DNA of 29,109 nt from Chromera velia (GCA_018398765.1 JAHBMJ010005721.1:1-29109), one strand, 5' to 3'; numbered from the stretch's first letter, positions 1 through 10,825 are shown. The notes: a model not told the origin generated them from the sequence alone. Translations and numbers: made by a program.

Positions 1-2
1 TC

Positions 3-60
<58 letters not shown>

Positions 61-136
61 TGTGCGTGCGTGCGTGTGTCTGCGCGCGCGTGCGTATATG
101 TACGTACGTACGTGCGTGCGTGTGTGTTTGCTTATG
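1..136. repeat. TG microsatellite, decaying into TGCG/TACG
   Basis: Near-perfect TG dinucleotide run over roughly the first 60 bases, then degenerate TGCG, TGTC and ACGT steps up to about base 136. The reading frame through it (Cys/Val/Arg) is an artefact of the repeat. Confidence 0.95.
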
Positions 137-346
137 TGTTTGAGTGTATGTTCGTCCTTTCTGATTGTGAGGGTTGTCTTTTGAGATGGCACTCTGTCTG
201 TGTGTCTCTTTCTATGTGTGCTTTCAATCCCTCAACAGCTGAGAGTAGTAAAGATGGTACGTTTGCATTCAAAACTGTAGACGTGCACGACGCAAGTCAA
301 AGCTGAGCGCAAGCAAAAACAATGCAACACGGACTGATGTTTTCAG

Positions 347-587
347 GTTCTTCATTCTAAGTGAATATTGGAAAGGAGCTGCGTGTGGGGTGAAGAGACC
401 AGAAGAGACTGCGAAAGAAGTCGCTAGTGAGGAGAAACACGCGGGCGACTCTGGGAATCCAACAGACTGGGATGACTTTGGAGCGAGTGAAGCTCTTTGG
501 GAGACGGTAGGGAAATTGAAGGGGGAAGTGTGTGTACATAGGTGTGGGTGGAATGAAATATTGACTGCCTCGAGAACTGGAGTTTAA
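347..587 (+). CDS. Possible terminal exon of an unrecognised gene entering from the left
   Basis: After a TTTTCAG acceptor ending at 346, a frame stays open from 348 to the TAA at 585-587 (79 residues). It has ordinary amino-acid composition, with an acidic middle (DWDDFGASEALWE). An AATAAA at 632-637 sits about 45 bases after the stop, where a polyadenylation signal would be. No ATG suits it, so it would need a phase-2 upstream exon. A strong-looking GTACGT donor at 257 follows an 18-base segment at 239-256, but joining that segment in this frame gives stop codons, so the true upstream exon is not seen. No family recognised. It could also be chance open sequence. Confidence 0.3.
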
Positions 588-631
588 GTGGTTTCGCTTA
601 TATGTCGAGTAATGGTATAGAAGTTTTGAAC

Positions 632-637
632 AATAAA
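632..637 (+). promoter_or_regulatory. AATAAA, possible polyadenylation signal
   Basis: Canonical hexamer 45 bases after the stop of the possible terminal exon ending at 587, at the entrance to AT-rich non-coding DNA, so its chance occurrence is not negligible. Confidence 0.3.
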
Positions 638-664
638 TTGAATAACATTGTGAAACATGTGCCA

Positions 665-1010
665 AGGCCTTGCACTAAAAAATTCTTTAAAAAAAAATCA
701 AGGACCTCATTTTTTTTTTTTAATTTTAGAATTTTGGAACAAAATCAATAGAAAATTGATCATTAAATTCATCATTATTGCAGGGTTGTGATCTCTACTG
801 ATCGAAAACAATTAATTAACCCTTCGCTGCCGGCAATTGCTGGTCTCAGCGATCTGCCGGCAATGGAGATTTCTTATAACCTTCGATCACCTACAGATTG
901 AAGTACGTGCTTTACTGACAGCTTCAGTTTTGTTGCTTTTGTAAAATTCTAAAAAAAAATTAAGACCTTCATTTTTCTTTTTTTTTTTAGAATTTTATAG
1001 TGCAAGGCCT
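665..1010. mobile_element. Fold-back, MITE-like element with terminal inverted repeats
   Basis: The left end (665-677, AGGCCTTGCACTA) is matched exactly by the reverse complement of the right end (998-1010). The similarity continues inward through AAAATTCT and A-rich tracts, then a (A)AGGACCT/GAAGGTCT pair. The 346-base element has no coding potential and contains two copies of TGCCGGCAAT (828-837, 855-864). No clear target-site duplication is visible, so the class is not assigned. It is most simply a non-autonomous DNA-transposon remnant, but a simple inverted duplication would look similar. Confidence 0.45.
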
Positions 1011-1810
1011 AGACATATGCATGTTTTAAACAAGTTGTAGGGTATTTCGTTTTTATAATTGCATGTGCGGGGCCTAGCAATTTATGTTAAAGTACCTTAA
1101 AATTAAATCACTCAATCTGAGTTGATGAAAAGGTCCCAAGATGTGTTACGTGTACTTATAAGTGCCCGGCTGTTAAAAAAGCAACTCAAAGGGGCCGCCC
1201 AGTTATCTTATAATTATATATCTAGTCATATATCTAGAACTTTATAGACAGTTTCTCTAATTATTGCATTTTCACTGATGCAAGAGGTTCAGATATCAAT
1301 TTTGAATCCCTTTGTATTAATTGCTAGTCGTATATTCAATAGAAATAAACAAAATTGAGTCGCTAATTCTAGCTAAAATATGTTAAAACCCTATAAAATA
1401 TGTTAAAAATGAATTGTATTGAATTGAGGCAGTTAAAGCTAGTGAGCCACCATAACTAATTAAAAGTCCTAGTCTAAAAGTAAAAGACTACAATCGTTTA
1501 AAACCCTACATAATATATTTTAAGATAGGTTTCAAAGCCAGAGTTGCGATTGCTACCAGTAATGACCTTTCGTTGCCGGCAATAGACATTTCTGACTTAG
1601 TCACTGCCGAAAAAAAAAAGGTAAAAAAATGAGTTTCAAAAATTTTTTTTTTTGGACTGTCATACTGTTTAAACCTATAAACGGACTGTGTACAGTGTAC
1701 ATAAATTTACTTTAATAGATAATGACCTACAGATTTTATCATTCAACTCTAATTTTCTCTGCGATCGACTGTTAATCGTTCTGCCGGTGGTGACAAGCTC
1801 TGCCGGCAAT
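828..1810. repeat. Dispersed TGCCGGCAAT motif, four copies
   Basis: Identical decamers at 828-837, 855-864, 1574-1583 and 1801-1810. Two are preceded by CCTTCGC or CTTTCGT, so the shared unit is longer than the decamer. They are GC islands in AT-rich sequence. Function unknown. Confidence 0.6.
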
Positions 1811-3136
1811 TGCCGTCCTGCTGGCAATCGCTCTTCTCTGCCGCCAAAAAGAAAAGTAACCCTGGAAAAATTGAAATAATACAGATAACTCTGCTCATCC
1901 AGAGACCTCTCCCAAGGCCCCCCTCTGGTTCAATCCTGCATGCATCCCTCAAAATGCCCATGTATATATATATAGCTACCATTAGCTAGCAAAGCGTTGC
2001 ACCTTAGGCTAGGCACTGGGCCCCTAGGGGTAATTTAAAAAAAATAAAAAACAAAAAAAAATGGTCATTTTCACTTTTTTTTTTTTAAATGTGTGGTTCC
2101 CTAGTAGTTTTGCATCCCGCCCATGGCTGTGAAAACAAAAAAAAAAAGGTCCGGAGAGCCTTTTTTTTTTTTTTCTTTGAAAATTACCCTTAGTTGCACC
2201 CCAGGATTGATGAGTCCGGTTCATTCCGGTTCTATAGGCGTGCAGTAATGAGAGCACTGGCCTTTTGGGCGTTCCTCTGAAGAAGAAGCGAGAAGTACTG
2301 CCCTATACAATCCTCGGTCTGCCTAACTGCTCTATCCTCTCGGGCTTTCTGTCTCTTTCCATTGCCACATACCTCTTCTATTCATATATGCTTCAATTGC
2401 CTATACCAAGGAATCTTCATCTCACAGCGATGATCTCGGAACTAGTTTGGGCCGGAATCGTCTCAGCGTGTCTTTTAAGTCATGATGAGAGGATCTGTAA
2501 CTGTACGCATGTATAATTATCGCCTTCTATTTAATACTAAAGTAAAACGGTAGGCTTTAATTACCCCAGGCTTTCACTAGGGCTTTTAACTTAAAGTTTT
2601 AAGTTATCTGATTTGCCATGCTAGTTGCTAGGCTAGTTGCCATGATAGTAGTAGTACTAGTAGCGGGGGTTACGGTATCGATCTCTGTCTGCCTAGCTGT
2701 CTGCATTGTTTCTAATGTCAGAAAAGAATAAAGAAGTTTTAAGAGAACAAAATGATATTATGACTATAGTATCATGACCTAGAGCTACATAAAAATATTT
2801 AAATTCTAGTTTAAATTGATCTAAATTGATCCAAGCTTGGACTAGAGCTTAGATGATTCTAAATAAATAATTTAATGCTTGATTTTTTTTCTCTTCCCTC
2901 AAAATATTTTTTTTTGTAACGCTCAAAACCAATACAACTTTAATTAAAAGACATAGTAGAGTTACTACATATATAAGTTAATTGAGTTCAGTTGAGTGTC
3001 ACACTGAGTTATGAAGTGAAGTGAAATTTTGAAGTTGTGATCAAACTAGACGTTGTCAGAAACAAAAACGTCGGTCGCTCCATACTGCCAAGTGCACCAT
3101 ACCAGCACGCCACCTGCATGGATTTAGCTGTATCGA
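1011..3136. other. AT-rich non-coding region
   Basis: Low-GC sequence with many A and T tracts and frequent stops on both strands. It holds two TGCCGGCAAT copies and a second fold-back element. The 83-residue frame near 2265-2516 lacks an ATG at its start and any recognisable content. No gene is supported. The last 150 bases are the 3' flank of the gene ending at 3137 on the minus strand. Confidence 0.6.
2024..2193. mobile_element. Short fold-back element with imperfect inverted ends
   Basis: CTAGGGGTAATTT at 2024-2036 pairs with AAATTACCCTTAG at 2181-2193 (12 of 13 bases complementary), followed inward by A-rich versus T-rich arms. The centre has further A and T tracts around a GC-richer core. 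This could be a MITE-like remnant of about 170 bases. The long A/T tracts raise the chance of coincidental pairing. Confidence 0.3.
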
Positions 3137-5923
3137 TTACAAATCCCACTGAGGTCCATGGCTCTTTGCCAAACGTGACCTCCTCAGTTTGCGTCTGAAC
3201 GCCATTAGAGGCAGAGACAGCAGGAGAGCGATTGCAGTGCCAACCCGGGCCGGAGTCACCTGTTTTTTCGCTGTCCGGCTGAGCATCTGGATCCATTCGC
3301 CGTCTCCCCACACAAATTGGCCCAGCCACGCGCTCCTCTGAGGTCCCAGAAGAGGGTAGAGACTCTGCAAAATCCATCTCTGCCCGGATCTGAAGATCTC
3401 CCGAGCACCCTTGTCGCTCAACACAGAAAAGGGCAGCGCGGATGCACCCCACTGAGATACGATGGCGCCATCAACAACCAAACGCTCGCCGTGTAGGACC
3501 ACAGGGGCGAACAGGCCCTCACCCCTGACTGAAGTCACGGCGACAACCTCAGACCACTCCACTCCCTTCGAGTCCCCAGACTGCACCACCCCCACAAAAT
3601 CCCCAGCCTTTACGTCACCCGCACGGACCGTCTCCTCTTCTCTTTCCATCTCCGTTCCGACTTTCCCCCTCACCACAGGCACAAAATGGCCCGAAGTCAC
3701 GGTGACAGAGTGCCCCGTCACTGTCTCGATCCTGCGAAATTCCTTGACGAAAGAACCCCCGGCAGAGTCGAAGGACTCATGATAGGCACCCAGTTCTCTT
3801 TTCTGTTCCCTTTGTCTCTCGGCAGGGATGCGGAAGGCAAAGAACGCCACTGGAGAGAACGAAGAGACTCCAGAAGAATCGACCGTTAAGATTCTGTCCC
3901 CAACCTGCACAGGCAAACCAAGAAAGACACAAGCGCATGCAGGGATGCAGAAGGCAAAGAGAGACAGAGACGGAGAGAGCAACGAGTAAGGACAGAACGG
4001 TAGACAGAATGAAAGTAGATCAAGTGATCCCCGGCCGCTAACCGCAAAAGGATTTGAGAAAGTACGTCAATCGATCAAGCTGGGACATCCCCTCTCTGTT
4101 TGCCTTCATAAACTTTCTGAGTGACGGCCGATTCCCCCCATGTATGTCCCTTTTCATCTCTTCATAAAACCTCTCTCCCTCCCCCTCTCCCCTAGTTGAC
4201 TGACGCACCTCCAACTGTTCCATCGACTTGATGCCCGAGGTCTCTTCTATCACAGAGGCGAAAGAGGGGAAACAACTGCCACCACCCCCACTGCTAGCGG
4301 CAGGTGCGCTCCCGTCTGCCCCGGCAGTCTGAGCGTTCTGTCCTGTCGCGCTCTGTCCGTTGGCCTGAGCACCCACACACAACCACACACACACACACAC
4401 ACACACAGGGGCGGAGAGACAAAGAGAGAGAGAGCGCGAGAGACAGCGAGAGAACAGAAAGCACAAGGATTTTCCTTCCTTTCCAGTCCCGTCAATCAAT
4501 CAGGTGATTGATTATCAGAGAGTTGGGGCACAAAGGGAACAAAGCGGATGAGTTGATCTGATAGAGAATCGAAGATCTGAAAGGATAAAATCAAAACACC
4601 CAGCCACAGGAAGGGATCAAGAAGAAGGAGGAAGCACAGGTAAATTTTGTTCCGAGAGTCCGCATGAACGTGTAGATGCCCACATAGGCCACAACAGAAA
4701 GGGCAAGCATGACCATGCATGAGGTACAAGTTGTCCAAAGTAGATGCTATTTCTTCTGTCTGTATGAGTCAAGCAGTGAACAGAACGACCGCAGGGTCAG
4801 GTGAAAGAGCCCGGATGGATGCGGACGCGGCCTAAGGACAAACACGCAGATTAATTACTGAGCGGAGCATTCTGTGGATTAGTCCTCTAGCCGGCTCTGT
4901 ACTGGGCTCTCTTTCTCCTTTCAGTTTTTTCATTCATTTTTTCGTTCTTCCCAACACACCTGTTTAGCTCCCCCTTGCTGTTGCTGTCCGTTCATCCCGT
5001 TCTGCTGCTGCTGCCCCTGTTGACTTCCTCCCATGCCGCCGTCCTGCCCCCCCCCCATGCCCCCCGACTGGCCCCCCGCCCCCGGGCCCCCTGCTCCCGG
5101 CATGCCCGGCATACCCATCCCGGGTGGGCCCTGCAGGACGTCAATGGAGACATTTAAGGTGGACACGCAGACAGGAAGTACACACATATGTACACCCAAA
5201 AAGACATGGACTGTCACGGATACACATAGACACTGCAAGAGAGAGACTAAGAGAGAGAAATCCGAGGAAAGCATGAATTGAGGAGCTGACGAACCATTCC
5301 GGGAAGAAACTCCTGCTGGCCTCTTCCTTCGTGCTCGTCCGGTTGTTGCTGCTGCTGTTGTATGGTCGTCGTCTTCTGGTCCTCCTTGGTGTTTCCGTTT
5401 GTCTTCACCTCGATGCCGTGTCTTCTCTTCTCATGATGGGAGGAGCCTCCATGGTCCTGAAGAAAGTCTGGAACCAGAGCACTGCAAGCAGTGGAATACA
5501 GGGCGAGCGATACTGGAGAAGGGATCTAAGAGCAACGCAGAGATATGAACATGTATGCACTGGCAGCAAACATGCGACGCCCATGGCAGCAAAGATCTGG
5601 AGATAAAGCGAATGTTTGACCAGAGAACCCTCACAGTCTTTTTACAGATCTCAGCCTCTGCTGGACTGATGAACATTGCCTGTCTGAGTGATAGGGTGGG
5701 TCTTGTTTTGGTCGGAGTTGCGCCTGCATGTATCCACGATCGATTGTCTGACCTTGTTTTCCCTTCCGGATTGACGGCGACTTCGATTCCCAAACTGCAG
5801 AGAGAAGCAAGAAAGAAGAAGGTTGAGCAAAGTGGGGAAAGAGATTGTGGACATGATGCAATCGAGGTGAGCTGACCACAGGGTGCAGAGCCCCAGTAGG
5901 AGACACACACCGCCACTCTTCAT
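3137..5923 (-). CDS. Secreted Hint (Hedgehog/intein-type) domain protein, five exons
   Basis: Exons (minus strand, all phase 0): 5923-5753, 5456-5295, 5130-4960, 4364-4209, 3904-3137; 475 residues. The first ATG is followed by a hydrophobic signal peptide (MKSGGVCLLLGLCTLWS). Residues about 110-195 are Gly/Met/Gln-rich low complexity. The Hint domain runs from Cys199 (SCFPSFASV), the expected nucleophile, through EVGDRILTVD across the last junction, to a TxxH motif (T290-S-G-H293), then GLFAPVVLHG and VVDGAIVSQW (about 350-372). In animal Hedgehog the last block reads like ASCYA; the Cys is absent here. Known Hint domains cleave their own chain before Cys1 through a thioester; activity here is inference. 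A hydrophobic stretch at about 441-456 followed by RRKLRRSR suggests a C-terminal membrane anchor. No Hedgehog signalling domain is seen. Exon 1 contains an internal CTCTGCAG, so its 5' half could hide another intron. Confidence 0.85.
4381..4406. repeat. CA/TG microsatellite before a splice acceptor
   Basis: A CA run on the plus strand is a TG run in the minus-strand intron. It ends about 15 bases before the GCTCAG acceptor of Hint-gene exon 4 (exon starts at 4364). Confidence 0.9.
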
Positions 5924-7560
5924 CAGCTGAACGATTCACGCAATGACTGGAAGAACCTTATTAGCCGTTTTCCTTTGAATTCCTCGGTACAAGGATGTAC
6001 AGGTGACTGTGGCCGACTGAGTTTGAGCTGAGTAAGATGCTGCTATGTGGATGCTGCTGGCCAGACGTGACTGAGTGTCTGTAACACTGAGTCAGTTTGA
6101 CAGACGGATGGATTGCGACGGTTGCGCTGCATGACTGCGCTCGGGGCTCGGTTTTGTGGCGTGCGAGTGCATGCAAACTTAGGCCCCCCCCCCCGGACTT
6201 CTGCTCCGCCGCGTGAACCCCATGCAACCGGCCCCGCATACCCCACACCGCGCCCGGACCGCGCAGGGCGGTCACGCAGACCGAGACCGAGTTCTGAATT
6301 AACCTTCCTCCTTTTAAACTTTCGGCTTTCTCTCTCCCTTCATGCAGTGCACTGAAGCTTTGATGACTGCAAGTTGTATTTGATGTTTGATTGCTCTTGT
6401 CATGCTTGATGGTGTTGTGTTCGTTCTCTCTGAAATCCTATATACCACGTGCTTCACCATTGTAAACGCCCGCAATACAACACGTTCCAACTGTCGAATA
6501 AACAAATAGAGCAAAGTCTATCCATCGATTAACACACTTTTTAGCTAGCTTTTTAGTGCTTTCCGATATTTTTTACCGTTATGTTTTTTCCAGGTCCCCT
6601 CACTGTTTGTTTCAAATATGACTTCAGAATTAAGAATTTTGTAATAATCTGCTACCTAAATCTACTTAACATCGAGAATAACATTGATTTCTTCTGTATG
6701 TTCTTAATATCCATAAATACTCACTTTCCAGTCTCGGTTAGACCCTTCAAATTACGCTTGATTGATCGTAACATACATGCAAATTATAATTAAATATGAA
6801 AAAGAAAATTATAGGATACTAATATTTTGTAATCACACTTAAAAATTATTATATATAGTACATCGATAGACAATCACAACATGAAGCCGGACAGCACAGA
6901 TACACTTAAATGCACTTAATTTTATGATTTGTGTTTTGTTTTAGCTTTCGTAGCGAGCGAATACAAGAAAGAGGCCAGCGGAGGCCAGTTGCTCATACGA
7001 TTCCACGTTTCTCTTAAATTCCGTTTCCGATGTCGGCTTGCATGATTCAATTACCGTGAAGCCCGTTTGGATCTTGACCAGACGTTGACCTTTGGACACA
7101 GGCAATTAAGGTGACCAGCCTGCTCTGCGCTGCTTCCAGGACCTGTCCCTTGCAATCCTTGCTCCCTTGCATGCATGCACAGTTGGACTCGGAAAGCTTG
7201 CATGGCCACCTAAGAGAAAGCATTGCAAAGTGTCGCCTCCCACAGCCTCCCCCGCGGACGATTGAAGCGTTTAATGCCGGTGAGCCACCCCTTGGGATCT
7301 TGCCCTTGAATGAATGGGTCTGAATCCATGTAGACGTGAAGCCCATGATGCGTGTCTGACTGATCATATTCTGCGAAGACATACAAAGACCTTCCTGCAT
7401 GCCAATGAAAGATTGGCCTTCAGGCTGACGCACTCACAGGCTGCTGCACAACCACTGTTGGGCTGTCGCACAACCCTTGACAGCTGCACCTCGTCACTGG
7501 TTGCATGCGTACTCGCGCTTTCATGCAACCCCAAGGCCAGAGGTGGAGGGGGGCATCACG
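5924..7560. other. Intergenic region upstream of the Hint gene
   Basis: Contains a C9 run near 6184, a GC-rich patch at 6180-6290 and an AT-rich stretch at 6480-6960. From about 7047 to 7433 the minus strand is open for 128 codons without an ATG at its start. That frame has ordinary composition but no recognisable domain or splice structure, and may be the 3' UTR of the gene at 7561. TGCATGC motifs occur near 6170, 7171 and 7502. No gene is called. Confidence 0.5.
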
Positions 7561-8345
7561 TTAATTCGCTGCGTACTCGCGGAGGGGGTTGAGGTCCCCC
7601 TGGACCGCCGCCGCGAGAGCACGGGACAGACGGCCGGGCTCTGAGGGAATACCGTCGTTGGTGTTGACAGTGCCGACAGGGAAGTCCATCGTGAGTCTGT
7701 AGTTGCTGGCGTATCTGTTGAAGGCATCCTTGATCAGGCCGACCTTCTGCAACTGGGAGTCACGACGCCCGCCGGGGTTATCCTTCCCGAAGGTGACGTC
7801 ACCCATCCGGCAGATGGCAACGATGGCGTCGACACAGTCTCTGGCGGGCCCTTGGGGGAAGGAATCCTCCTGACGGCGCTTGAGAAGTTCTGCAGCGAGG
7901 CGGTCCATGAGGGAGAGGAGGGAGGCCTTCTGGCCCCTCTGGTGTTTGCTGTCGGTGGCGACGTTCACAACCACGGGCTTGTCTTTCAGCAAGTCCTGCA
8001 GGCAGCCGAACAAAGAGCAAGGAAAACAGTGGGAGAAGAGGTGAACGCTGGATATTTTTGTGCAAACAGGCATTCAAGGCTTTTCCTGCAGATCGACATG
8101 CATGCATGCGTTTTCATATCAGATGAATCAAGAAAAGGTGCGTGGAGAGGAGGCTCCAGTCAGTAATACACATGTACCAAAGCAGATCAGCTGACCTCAA
8201 TGACTTTCTTGATCGACTGGAAGGGCCTGAAGCTGGGGCCGAAGTTGATCATAGTGTGGATCCATTTACTGGCAGAGAGGCGTTGGATTCGGTTTCCCTC
8301 TGAGTCAATGGAAGGTGTATACACACCAGGAACAGCAGGTTCTTG
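7561..8345 (-). CDS. Conserved-looking protein of unknown function, 5' end incomplete
   Basis: The terminal exon is 7995-7561 (144 codons plus stop), preceded by a clean CTGCAG acceptor. The penultimate exon ends at 8196 with GAG|GTCAGC, and the two join in phase 0 to read QSIKKVIE|DLLKDKPVVV. The upstream exon is open to about 8345 (VYTPSIDSEGNRIQRLSASK). A CTAAC branch-like site and an AG lie just beyond, so its 5' border and the start exon are not resolved. The protein is soluble, mixed-charge and probably helical, with a long basic/acidic helix (SLMDRLAAELLKRRQED), a Cys pair (RDCVDAIVAICRMGD) and a C-terminus rich in Leu and Ala. No family recognised and no catalytic motif evident. Confidence 0.6.
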
Positions 8346-9102
8346 GAGATACCAAACACAGACGCAGTCTTAGTGGTTAGATTGTCTCACACTTCACGAA
8401 TCAAGTAGCTTCAAACGGCTTCAAATATATCGATATGGTCTCAGCTACAGCTATACAAAGACAGCTCGGTTTTGGAAACTTTCTTCTTCTTGCGCTTGTA
8501 AATTAGGTTTGGATGGGCGGCGTATTCAAAACTAAGTAGACTTGGTTGTATGCTGCCCCCCTGTTGCGCACTGAATTAGTAGCTTTGTGGTGTTGGGTTT
8601 GGGTCACGTTCGCACCGACTGGCTGGCAGCGGATTCCGACTCCCTGGGTTCAGCAAAGACTGAGAGACACACTGAGAAGCTGCTCAGACGCATCATGTCA
8701 ATTCATGTCACGCATGCATACGCGATTTTTGCGGGGGGGTGCATCCTTGCGTGGGCCCTGAAAAGAGAAAAACTGCTGTTGCGAGTGCAACAATTGTAGA
8801 CGTGCGTGCCCCTCATACAGATTTCCGGGGCCCGCGTGCGCGCATGCATGCTTCAAACCCAACCCCTCCAAAAGAAGAAAGCTGCGAAATTTTTCAGTGC
8901 GAATGACTGACCTTCATGCATCGCCTTGATCAAGAAAAAGACACCGACAAGAATTCATCCGTTCAACCACACAACAAAAGTTGAGGCAACCCCCCCTAAG
9001 CATTCGAGAAGAAGTTCATTGAGCACTGCCCACTTTTCATCAGAAGCTCTTCAGTCGCCTGTATCGCTTGCAACTTTAACTTCGTCCACAGTTTCTGTCA
9101 CA
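8346..9102. other. Unresolved stretch between two genes
   Basis: Probably holds the missing 5' exon(s) of the minus-strand gene at 7561 and the 5' flank of the plus-strand ORF at 9103. TGCATGC-type motifs cluster near 8711, 8841 and 8914. The plus-strand frame of the 9103 ORF is open back to about 8926 but has no ATG there, and that part (Thr/Ser/His-rich) reads like untranslated leader. Confidence 0.4.
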
Positions 9103-9414
9103 ATGTTTCCGGACATCATGGAGTCAATGGAGAGGGAACAGAGGCAGCGGTTCGAGTACGAGCTGGAGACGCCGACGATGCCTCGCCAGCGGTTCTGTGC
9201 CCTGTTCCTCAGCGAATTCCTCAGCTTTGTCCTTGTGTCCTCGAGGTCCTCTTGGGACCAGATGAAGTGGGCGATCAACCAGGTCTCTTTGTGCCCTGAA
9301 GAGATCGAGTTTTTCGAGAAGATGGTCGATGTGCTGTCAGCTAGCGAGCCTCCTGAGGGTGGCTACCTTGGTCGTCGCCTCAAGCTGTACGACGAGATCG
9401 ACTGGGAGGAATGA
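9103..9414 (+). CDS. Small acidic hypothetical protein, 103 residues
   Basis: First in-frame ATG at 9103 (context CACAATG) and stop TGA at 9412-9414. The product is rich in Glu, Met and Phe, with aromatic and acidic clusters (EREQRQRFEYELETP, EEIEFFEKMVDV, and DEIDWEE at the C-terminus). No signal peptide, membrane segment or known domain is seen. GC-rich third positions agree with the other genes here. The frame is open for a further 59 codons upstream without an ATG, so an undetected 5' exon is possible. A direct repeat of about 80 bases starts eight bases after the stop. Confidence 0.5.
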   Translation: MFPDIMESMEREQRQRFEYELETPTMPRQRFCALFLSEFLSFVLVSSRSSWDQMKWAINQVSLCPEEIEFFEKMVDVLSASEPPEGGYLGRRLKLYDEIDWEE

Positions 9415-9421
9415 TCAAGAA

Positions 9422-9576
9422 GCTGCTGACGTTCTCGCATGAGAAGACAACACTGGTGTAGTGTGTCTTTCTCTCAGTGTGGTGATATTCATGCATGAAA
9501 TTGCTGCTGACGTTCTCGCATGAGAAGACAACACTGGTGTAGTGTGTGTTTCTCTCAGTGTGGTGATACATGAAAT
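9422..9576. repeat. Two-copy tandem repeat, period 81
   Basis: Copies start at 9422 and 9503 (GCTGCTGACGTTCTCGCATG). They share about 66 nearly identical bases plus a shorter CATGAAATT tail. The array lies in the presumed 3' UTR of the ORF ending at 9414. Each copy contains inverted stretches (GCATGAGAAGACAACAC) but no strong hairpin. Confidence 0.9.
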
Positions 9577-10825
9577 TGTCTCAAGTATTACGTTTCTCAA
9601 ATGTGTGGAAGAAGCCTACGGAATATAATATTGGTCCTGCATGGAGTCGCCTGGAATTTGTTAAAACTCTTTGCGGCAGCTTGTTGTCGGATCGGATGTA
9701 CTTAAACTGTCACGGTTGTACATAGAAAACAGAAGGGCGTGAAGAAAGCAAGAAAGAGCACGTGCCCCGAAGTTTCGTAGATTTGGTATGAATTCAACGT
9801 CCGACTCGCGGATCGACAGGATCCTCCTATTGTTTTGAACTCCGGGTATCCGGGTCTGGATGTCATTCTTCGACTGTCAGAGTACCTGTTCATGAAGTCA
9901 GTTTCAATGGAGTCATTGAAGTGAGCTTTGTGTTCTTGAGTGAACAGTGATGAACAGTGAGGTGCTGGTAATAACTCTTTTAAAAGATAAAAAGTCAGAC
10001 CGTGTGAGGCAGTTCACATAATGACATAATAGATCTCAGTTGATCCAAACTAATCCAATCATACGTGAGTTCACTTCAGGTTCAGTTGTCACTTCAAGAC
10101 TCACTTGCACTATATGACTTAATTGTCCTTAGTAAGATTAGTCAAATTTTAATGAAATTTACACTGAAGTTTAGAAAATTAATGAATAGTGATAATTAAA
10201 AATTAAGTTTAGAATTCAAATTTTTAATCTTGAAGTCTACAGACAATAATCTGACAATTTAAAACAATAGAACAAAAAACAATAATCTTTATAAATTGAT
10301 TTCTTTTTTTTTCTAGCATATAAGCTCTATGCTACTATAGTATAAGCTCTAAGCCAGGTTTTACTAGCTGTAGTACTTTTATTGTTAGTACTACTATCAT
10401 ATTCTGTTCAAGTTTTGGAACTTTCAGCCTGTATCAGCAAACATTCCTACTATAGCATTGCTAAACAAAATAAAAGTTTCAAATTTACGTTAAATTCTAT
10501 GCTAACCTCCGCATATAATTTTACAATTGTCCCTTTCACCAAAAAGTTTTTCTTAATGTCAATTCATTACAATTCGTAATTACACGATTGCCTTACTTCA
10601 ACTTATATAAATTGAGCATTTTGATATATATTGGTATAACTCTTCTTTTCAGTCAACAGCACGGGTGATACTAAGCGCAGAGCGGAAGAGTCTTACAACA
10701 TGCCAGGCCTGTCAAGAATGTAGATGAATGAAGTTTGAATTCATAGATCAATGATGCATGCATGAATTTGATCCCTTCTCTAATTCTTTGCGTCAATTTC
10801 TGGGCTGTACATGCATGATCAAACC
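9577..10825. other. Intergenic, mostly AT-rich
   Basis: Nothing gene-like was found. From about 9950 to 10670 the sequence is AT-rich with short direct repeats (TATAAGCTCTA near 10320 and 10340). TGCATGC motifs recur near 10755 and 10810. Confidence 0.5.

Noticed and set aside
239-256. 18-base micro-exon between CAACAG and GTACGT
   Set aside because: Splice signals look good, but in the phase needed by the exon at 347 it contains stop codons.
58-306. 82-residue Cys/Val-rich frame
   Set aside because: It is the translation of the TG microsatellite.
1918-1950. tRNA-like GGTTCAATCC box
   Set aside because: Only a T-loop-like word; no matching A box, anticodon arm or acceptor stem could be built.
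2265-2516. 83-residue hydrophobic frame on the plus strand
   Set aside because: Starts at TTG rather than ATG, no family content, lies in AT-rich non-coding DNA with no splice support.
3462-3889. Plus-strand frames opposite the Hint domain exon
   Set aside because: Shadows of the minus-strand Hint exon, whose motifs are clear.
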